Assembly: GCF_001866655.1 (NCBI RefSeq)
Contig: NZ_MLYR01000001.1
Location: 1-45,535 of the forward strand
Source of the DNA: Bacillus sp. MUM 116
Lineage (GTDB): Bacteria; Bacillota; Bacilli; Bacillales; Cytobacillaceae
DNA length: 45,535 bases
Reading direction: 5' to 3'
Each line of letters starts with the position of its first letter. Positions within the stretch are counted from its first letter, which is position 1. This document shows positions 41,498 through 45,535 of this stretch, piece by piece. The notes beneath the pieces were generated by a model, which saw nothing but the letters and a program-made list of their open reading frames with translations, was not told where the DNA came from and did not search any database. The position numbers and the translations under genes are program-made.

Positions 41498-42097
41498 TTA
41501 GAAAATATTTTTCTCCCGTAAATAAGCAATAACCTGCTGAACAGCTTCCTCAACCGACAACAAATCAGAACGTAAAGTGATTTCCGGCTTTTCCGGAGCC
41601 TCATATGGGGAATCAATCCCCGTAAAATCTTTAATCTCGCCGCGGCGTGCCTTTGCATATAGCTGCTTTGGATCGCGCTGTTCGCAAACCTCAATCGGGC
41701 AATCAACGAAAACCTCGATGAATTCTCCTTCTTCAAATAACTCGCGAACCTGATCGCGGTCGGAGCGGAATGGCGAAATAAATGCGGTTGTAATGACCTT
41801 GCCGCTGTCAACAAATAGCTTTGCTACTTCTCCAATCCGGCGGATATTTTCCGTCCGGTCATGCTCTGAAAAACCTAAATCCTTATTTAAACCGTGGCGG
41901 ATATTGTCCCCATCCAACACATACTCATTAATCCGTAAACGGTACAACTCATTCGATACCGCATTTGCAATCGTTGATTTCCCCGAACCGGAAAGACCTG
42001 TGAACCATAATGTACAGCTTCCATGGCCGTTCTGGGAACGGCGGTCATTTTTTGTAATTGTTGTTTCATGCCATGTGATATTCGTTGACTGTGTCAC
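41498..42097 (-). CDS. cysC: Adenylylsulfate kinase
   Basis: 199 residues from the GTG at 42097, which has AAGGGGGACTTGAGT before it. P-loop GLSGSGKST, then LDGDNIRHGLNKDLGFS and FISPFRSDRDQVRE. Phosphorylates APS to PAPS with ATP. A downstream CysH that acts on PAPS or APS is encoded in the same operon. It starts 13 bases past the sat stop. Confidence 0.96.
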   Translation of the reverse strand: MTQSTNITWHETTITKNDRRSQNGHGSCTLWFTGLSGSGKSTIANAVSNELYRLRINEYVLDGDNIRHGLNKDLGFSEHDRTENIRRIGEVAKLFVDSGKVITTAFISPFRSDRDQVRELFEEGEFIEVFVDCPIEVCEQRDPKQLYAKARRGEIKDFTGIDSPYEAPEKPEITLRSDLLSVEEAVQQVIAYLREKNIF

Positions 42098-42110
42098 ACT
42101 CAAGTCCCCC

Positions 42111-43265
42111 TTACACTTCAACCGTATCTTTTTCTTTCATTCCTTCAATTAAAACCTCTACAACTTCCTTGCGGCTGAAAGTAGATGGCGGAAGGACACC
42201 ACTTCTTAACATCTCTCTTACTTTTGTTCCGGAAAGGATTACACGGTCCTCTTTGCCATGCGGGCAAGTTTTGTCGGACGCCATACCATCGCATTTTGTG
42301 CAATAGAAGCTATGCTCGAAAAATAATGGCTTAATTCCAAGCTCTTCTTCTGTAAAATTACTGAAGATATGCTGGGCATCATATGTTCCGTAGTAGTTGC
42401 CAACACCGGCATGGTCGCGGCCGACAATGAAATGTGTGCAGCCATAGTTTTTACGTGCAAGCGCATGGAAAATCGCTTCCCTTGGTCCGGCATAGCGCAT
42501 TGCTGCAGGGTGAACGCCCAATTGAACACGCTCTTTTGGATAATAGTTATCTAGTAAAACGCGGTAGCTTTTTAGACGGACATCTGCAGGGACGTCATCA
42601 GACTTCGTTTGTCCAACAAGCGGATTTAGGAATAAGCCGTCAACTGTTTCAAGGGCTGCTTTTTGAATATACTCATGTGCACGGTGAACAGGATTTCTTG
42701 TTTGGAATCCAACAACTGTTTTCCAACCTTTTTCTTCGAATAAAGCGCGAGTTTCTTTTGGTTCAAACCATACGTCGCCAAATACACCTTTTTCCGGCTT
42801 TTTCACAAGCACAATCTCACCGGCAACATAAACTGGACCTCTTTCAAAAAGACGTTTTACGCCAGGGTGGGCTAACTCTTCGGTCTTATAAACATTTAGG
42901 GCTTCTTTATTCAAATCAGGTTCATATGTTTCAGAAACCTTGATTACTCCGTACACTTCGTTGTTTGATACAAGTTTAACTTCCTCTCCCACTACAAGTG
43001 TTTCTGCTACTTGATAGGAAACTGGAAGTGTGACTGGAATGGACCAAATGGTACCGTCAGCTAAGCGCATACGCTCAACGACAGATTCATAATCTGCTTT
43101 TCCAAGAAAACCGGTCAATGGGCTGAATACCCCAACGCCGATTAATTCTAAATCACTTAGAGCGACAGCATCAATTTCGATTTCTTTTTCTACTTTTGAA
43201 AAATCATAAGTTGGATCAAATGCTTGGATTAGTTTTCCTCCATGAGGCTTTGGTAAAAATGACAT
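42111..43265 (-). CDS. sat: Sulfate adenylyltransferase (ATP sulfurylase)
   Basis: 384 residues. Conserved blocks [26 protein letters not shown] and [12 protein letters not shown] place it in the homomeric Sat family, making APS from sulfate and ATP. CTKCDG and TCPHG mark the zinc-binding region of bacterial types. The start ATG at 43265 follows AAAGGTTGATTATTG. Separated from cysP by 210 bases holding a GC-rich repeat. Confidence 0.96.
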   Translation of the reverse strand: MSFLPKPHGGKLIQAFDPTYDFSKVEKEIEIDAVALSDLELIGVGVFSPLTGFLGKADYESVVERMRLADGTIWSIPVTLPVSYQVAETLVVGEEVKLVSNNEVYGVIKVSETYEPDLNKEALNVYKTEELAHPGVKRLFERGPVYVAGEIVLVKKPEKGVFGDVWFEPKETRALFEEKGWKTVVGFQTRNPVHRAHEYIQKAALETVDGLFLNPLVGQTKSDDVPADVRLKSYRVLLDNYYPKERVQLGVHPAAMRYAGPREAIFHALARKNYGCTHFIVGRDHAGVGNYYGTYDAQHIFSNFTEEELGIKPLFFEHSFYCTKCDGMASDKTCPHGKEDRVILSGTKVREMLRSGVLPPSTFSRKEVVEVLIEGMKEKDTVEV

Positions 43266-43307
43266 CAATAATCAACCTTTCATTATTTTTTGGCTCTGAT
43301 AAACTTG

Positions 43308-43445
43308 GCTGTTGATTTCCACTCCAGGCACTTCGCTTTCCGTGGGCGGTCCGGGGAGCCTCCTCGTCGCTTCGCTCCTGCGGGGTCTCCCTTGCCCCGT
43401 ATGCCCCACAGGAGTCTTCGTGCCTTCCGCTCCAATCAACATTAT
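43308..43445 (-). repeat. GC-rich Bacillaceae dispersed repeat
   Basis: On the minus strand it runs from TTGATTGGAGCGGAAGGCAC through GAAGACTCCTGTGGGG and GACCCCGCAGGAGCGAAGCG to GAAGTGCCTGGAGTGGAAAT. This well-known-looking repeat is far richer in G+C than its surroundings. It lies between cysP and sat in the middle of the operon. An open frame across it is not a gene. Confidence 0.8.
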
Positions 43446-43475
43446 TTCAAAAATCACCATTGACATTTAAACAGT

Positions 43476-44546
43476 CTATTTTTTTGATATATTCGCTTGA
43501 GAAATCGCGCCCGATGATGCTGATCGTTTCATCAAGAACATTACACCTAAAACGGAAATCACTACACCCGCTATGGCAACAATGGAGTAACCATTTTTTT
43601 CAATCAATAACTGAATAATCGTATAGGAAAGCACCATCGACAAAACCGGAGAAACAATCCATACGGTTAAAAGCTGGACAACAATATCCTTTTTTAAAAC
43701 GGCTTTCCCATGCTTGGCAAAACCAATTCCGATAATTGAAGATGTCGTGATTTGCGTTAACGGTACTGGTATCCCAAACATTGAAGCAATGGTGACAATG
43801 GTTGCACCCGTTCCAGAAATGACACAGCCTTCCTCAATTTTAAGGTTTGTAATCTTTTTCCCGTTTGTTTCAAGCACGCGATGTCCAAATAGGATCGCGC
43901 CTAACGCAACAGCTAACCCGCCCCAAAGAACGGCATCGCCTGTGGACATCAATTTTGCAGCAACGAGCGGCCCCACTGCATTCGCCACATTGTTCATTCC
44001 AGCTGAAAAAGCTTCAAACAATCCCATGAAGACAACAAGAACTGCTAGAACCGGTCCGGCTTTTGGTTTTTCAATGACCCGTTTGATAAATTTTATTTTT
44101 AAAAGGGTTGCCGCTAAAATGGCAATCACAAAAGCAGCAAACGGTGTCAGCAGCCAAAACATCGCAATCCATAGGAACTTACCGACAAATACGGATTGGT
44201 AAACCACCCCGGCTCCAACCACTGCCCCTACTGCAACCTCACTGGTCGAAAGCGGAATGCCAAAAATATTGGCTAAAAACAAAGATAACGCTGCTGATGC
44301 TAAAACAATTAAAGCAATCGCAACAGTAAACGTTTTGCTTGGAACAATTCCGCCGCCGATTGTTTTTACTACTTCTCCGCCGCCAAGCCAGGCTCCAAGA
44401 AAGACGACAATGGCACAAAGAATTAATGCGACCCGCTTTTTCACAACACCTGCCCCGTATGAAATTCCCATTGAGGCAGCCGCACCACTAGCTCCAATAT
44501 TTACTGCAAAAAACAACCCGATGGTAATGGCAATGATTGTAAGCAT
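43476..44546 (-). CDS. cysP: Sulfate permease of the PiT family
   Basis: 356 residues and about ten membrane helices. PiT-family repeats ANIGASGAAASMG and GMNNVANAVGPLVAAK with the later ISGTGATIVTIASMFGIP. In B. subtilis the equivalent CysP imports sulfate rather than phosphate; its position between cysH and sat supports that here. GGAGGTCATCTCG precedes the ATG. General annotation would say inorganic phosphate transporter. Confidence 0.92.
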   Translation of the reverse strand: MLTIIAITIGLFFAVNIGASGAAASMGISYGAGVVKKRVALILCAIVVFLGAWLGGGEVVKTIGGGIVPSKTFTVAIALIVLASAALSLFLANIFGIPLSTSEVAVGAVVGAGVVYQSVFVGKFLWIAMFWLLTPFAAFVIAILAATLLKIKFIKRVIEKPKAGPVLAVLVVFMGLFEAFSAGMNNVANAVGPLVAAKLMSTGDAVLWGGLAVALGAILFGHRVLETNGKKITNLKIEEGCVISGTGATIVTIASMFGIPVPLTQITTSSIIGIGFAKHGKAVLKKDIVVQLLTVWIVSPVLSMVLSYTIIQLLIEKNGYSIVAIAGVVISVLGVMFLMKRSASSGAISQANISKK

Positions 44547-44582
44547 CGAGATGACCTCCTTTCTCCCGCATTAATGTTCAAG

Positions 44583-45299
44583 TTACTTTGTGTGCAAACC
44601 ACATTCGGTTTTCCCGCTGCCTACCCATCTTCCTGCACGGGAATCGCCATCGGCATCAACTGGCTGTGTACAAGGAAAACAGCCAATGCTTGGGTAATTG
44701 TGATCATGCAATTGATTGTAAGGAAGTTCTTTTTCGCGAATGTAGGCCCAAACCTCATCCCATGTCCAATGAATCAATGGGCAGATTTTAATATTTTCAA
44801 ATTTTTCATCCTTGTTAAGGAACTGGGTATCCTTGCGTGTTGGCGACTGCTCTCTGCGAAGTCCGGAAATCCAAGCTTCTTTTGCTGTTAAAGTCTCTCT
44901 TAACGGGATGACTTTTCTGATTTGGCAACAAAGATTGGGGTCTTTTTTCCACAAAGCTGAACCGTACTGCTCTCTTTGTTCATCTAAATTCAAAGCAGGC
45001 TGTTTCCTTTCAATTTTTAAAGAAGGAAAACGGGCTTCGATTTTATCGATTACATCATATGTTTCCGGGAAGTGCAGGCCCGTATCTAAAAAAACAATAT
45101 GGGCATCTGGTTTTACCTGTTGAATCAGGTCAATTAATACTATCGCTTCTGCTCCGAAACTCGAGGCATAGACGATTTTGTCATCGGAATAATTTTGGTA
45201 AGCCCATTCTAAGACAGCACGGGCCCCTTTTGTTTCATCATCTGTTTGAAAACTGTCAGAGATTTGATTCCAGTTTTCATAGGTCACAGCTTTCGTCAT
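44583..45299 (-). CDS. cysH: Phosphoadenylyl/adenylyl-sulfate reductase
   Basis: 238 residues from the ATG at 45299, which follows AAGGAAGGAGTTTTTCCAAG; the frame is open to 45410, but the extra codons are repeat sequence. [15 protein letters not shown] is the nucleotide-binding loop. Cluster cysteines are CC (LCCQIRK) and CxxC (GCFPCTQ), so it should carry a 4Fe-4S centre; the redox Cys is in the C-terminal ECGLHTK. It reduces PAPS or APS to sulfite. First visible gene of the sulfate operon, so a regulatory leader should lie just upstream, but a MITE-like element occupies that space at the window edge. Confidence 0.96.
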   Translation of the reverse strand: MTKAVTYENWNQISDSFQTDDETKGARAVLEWAYQNYSDDKIVYASSFGAEAIVLIDLIQQVKPDAHIVFLDTGLHFPETYDVIDKIEARFPSLKIERKQPALNLDEQREQYGSALWKKDPNLCCQIRKVIPLRETLTAKEAWISGLRREQSPTRKDTQFLNKDEKFENIKICPLIHWTWDEVWAYIREKELPYNQLHDHNYPSIGCFPCTQPVDADGDSRAGRWVGSGKTECGLHTK

Positions 45300-45358
45300 C
45301 TTGGAAAAACTCCTTCCTTTAAAAAACATTTTTTGCTTTAGCTCCGCCTTTTTCCTTT

Positions 45359-45531
45359 TTAAAGGCTCTTTTCGTAAACTTTGTTGCTTCTGGACCTTAA
45401 TAAGGGTCAAATACTTAAGTTTCTAGGCAATTTTCGCAAATGTTCTTACGAAAAGATGCCACGAAGGGTTTTGTTATACGGGTTGATGAACTTATACGAA
45501 AAACAACAATCTATGCGAAAATAGTCTTTAA
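45359..45531. repeat. MITE-like element, copy 2
   Basis: Starts TTAAAGGCTCTTTTCGTA and ends TATGCGAAAATAGTCTTTAA. The same order of internal blocks as copy 1 at 39557: TTTGTTGC, GGACCTTAATAAGGGTCA, TTTCTAGGCAATTTTCGC, TTCTTACGAAAAG, GGGTTGATGAACTTATACG. It lies within about 60 bases upstream of cysH and ends four bases before the window does. Confidence 0.75.
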
Positions 45532-45535
45532 TAAA

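Noticed and set aside
43272..43466. 64-codon minus-strand open frame between cysP and sat
   Set aside because: It is read across a GC-rich dispersed repeat; the frame is a by-product of that repeat.
45300..45410. 37-codon N-terminal extension of cysH
   Set aside because: Those codons come from the MITE-like element and flanking sequence; the ATG at 45299 has the ribosome-binding site and matches family length.
1..45535. CRISPR array, prophage, conjugative or restriction genes
   Set aside because: The only tandem repeats (21-bp period) lack spacers, and no phage, integrase, methylase or cas gene was found; the Cas4-like nuclease stands alone.

Overview
The window looks like the chromosome of a low-GC endospore-forming Bacillota, most likely family Bacillaceae (Bacillus, Neobacillus or Mesobacillus type). 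Grounds: strong GGAGG ribosome-binding sites, frequent TTG/GTG starts, intergenic repeats typical of Bacillaceae, and a sulfate-assimilation operon in the same order as Bacillus subtilis cysH-cysP-sat-cysC-ylnD-ylnE. The genus is inference. No rRNA, tRNA, CRISPR array, intact insertion sequence or prophage was seen.

Region by region. 1-5.4 kb is a worn stretch of small hypothetical genes, a CarD-type regulator, a cold-shock protein and a CPCC protein, with three gene wrecks: a hemolysin-III/TrhA pseudogene with three lesions, a SMI1/KNR4-type remnant, and the C-terminal part of a guanine deaminase whose broken end abuts that remnant. 5.4-15.5 kb carries a DUF1835/DUF3658 protein, a CynX/NimT-type exporter, a YbjQ pair, a GNAT enzyme, a MutT-like Nudix enzyme, a PLP dehydratase divergent from a LysR regulator with a perfect palindrome between them, a VOC protein, a zinc-ribbon gene that lacks a standard start codon, and a Cas4/AddB-like Fe-S nuclease. 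15.6-20 kb is an amidohydrolase/DUF3311/sodium-symporter operon with a clear promoter and palindromic operator, next to a likely dedicated regulator. 20-33.7 kb is mostly housekeeping and single genes: LysM-NlpC/P60 hydrolase, Nudix, EamA, UPF0173 hydrolase, cysteine desulfidase family, YggT, MBL hydrolase with quinone reductase, AAA ATPase, amine oxidase and MsrAB.

33.8-38.1 kb is the most distinctive unit. Five genes on the minus strand encode an FMN-binding membrane-anchored protein, an ApbE flavin transferase, a short RnfD/NqrB-like membrane protein, and an OmpR-type response regulator with its histidine kinase. An 11-bp-period direct repeat sits over the promoter. I read it as a self-regulated membrane flavin electron-transfer module. 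38.1-39.4 kb is a lysine riboswitch, its terminator and dapA. 39.8-45.3 kb is the sulfate-assimilation and siroheme operon (cysH, cysP, sat, cysC, sumT, sirB), without a sirC/ylnF gene at its end.

Repeats of at least five families punctuate the window: REP-like hairpins with a GGTG-CAGG-CACC core, a ~173-bp MITE-like element (two copies), a 21-bp-period tandem repeat (two loci), a GAAAAGCG...GACAATTCTC element (two copies) and one GC-rich Bacillaceae repeat inside the sulfate operon.
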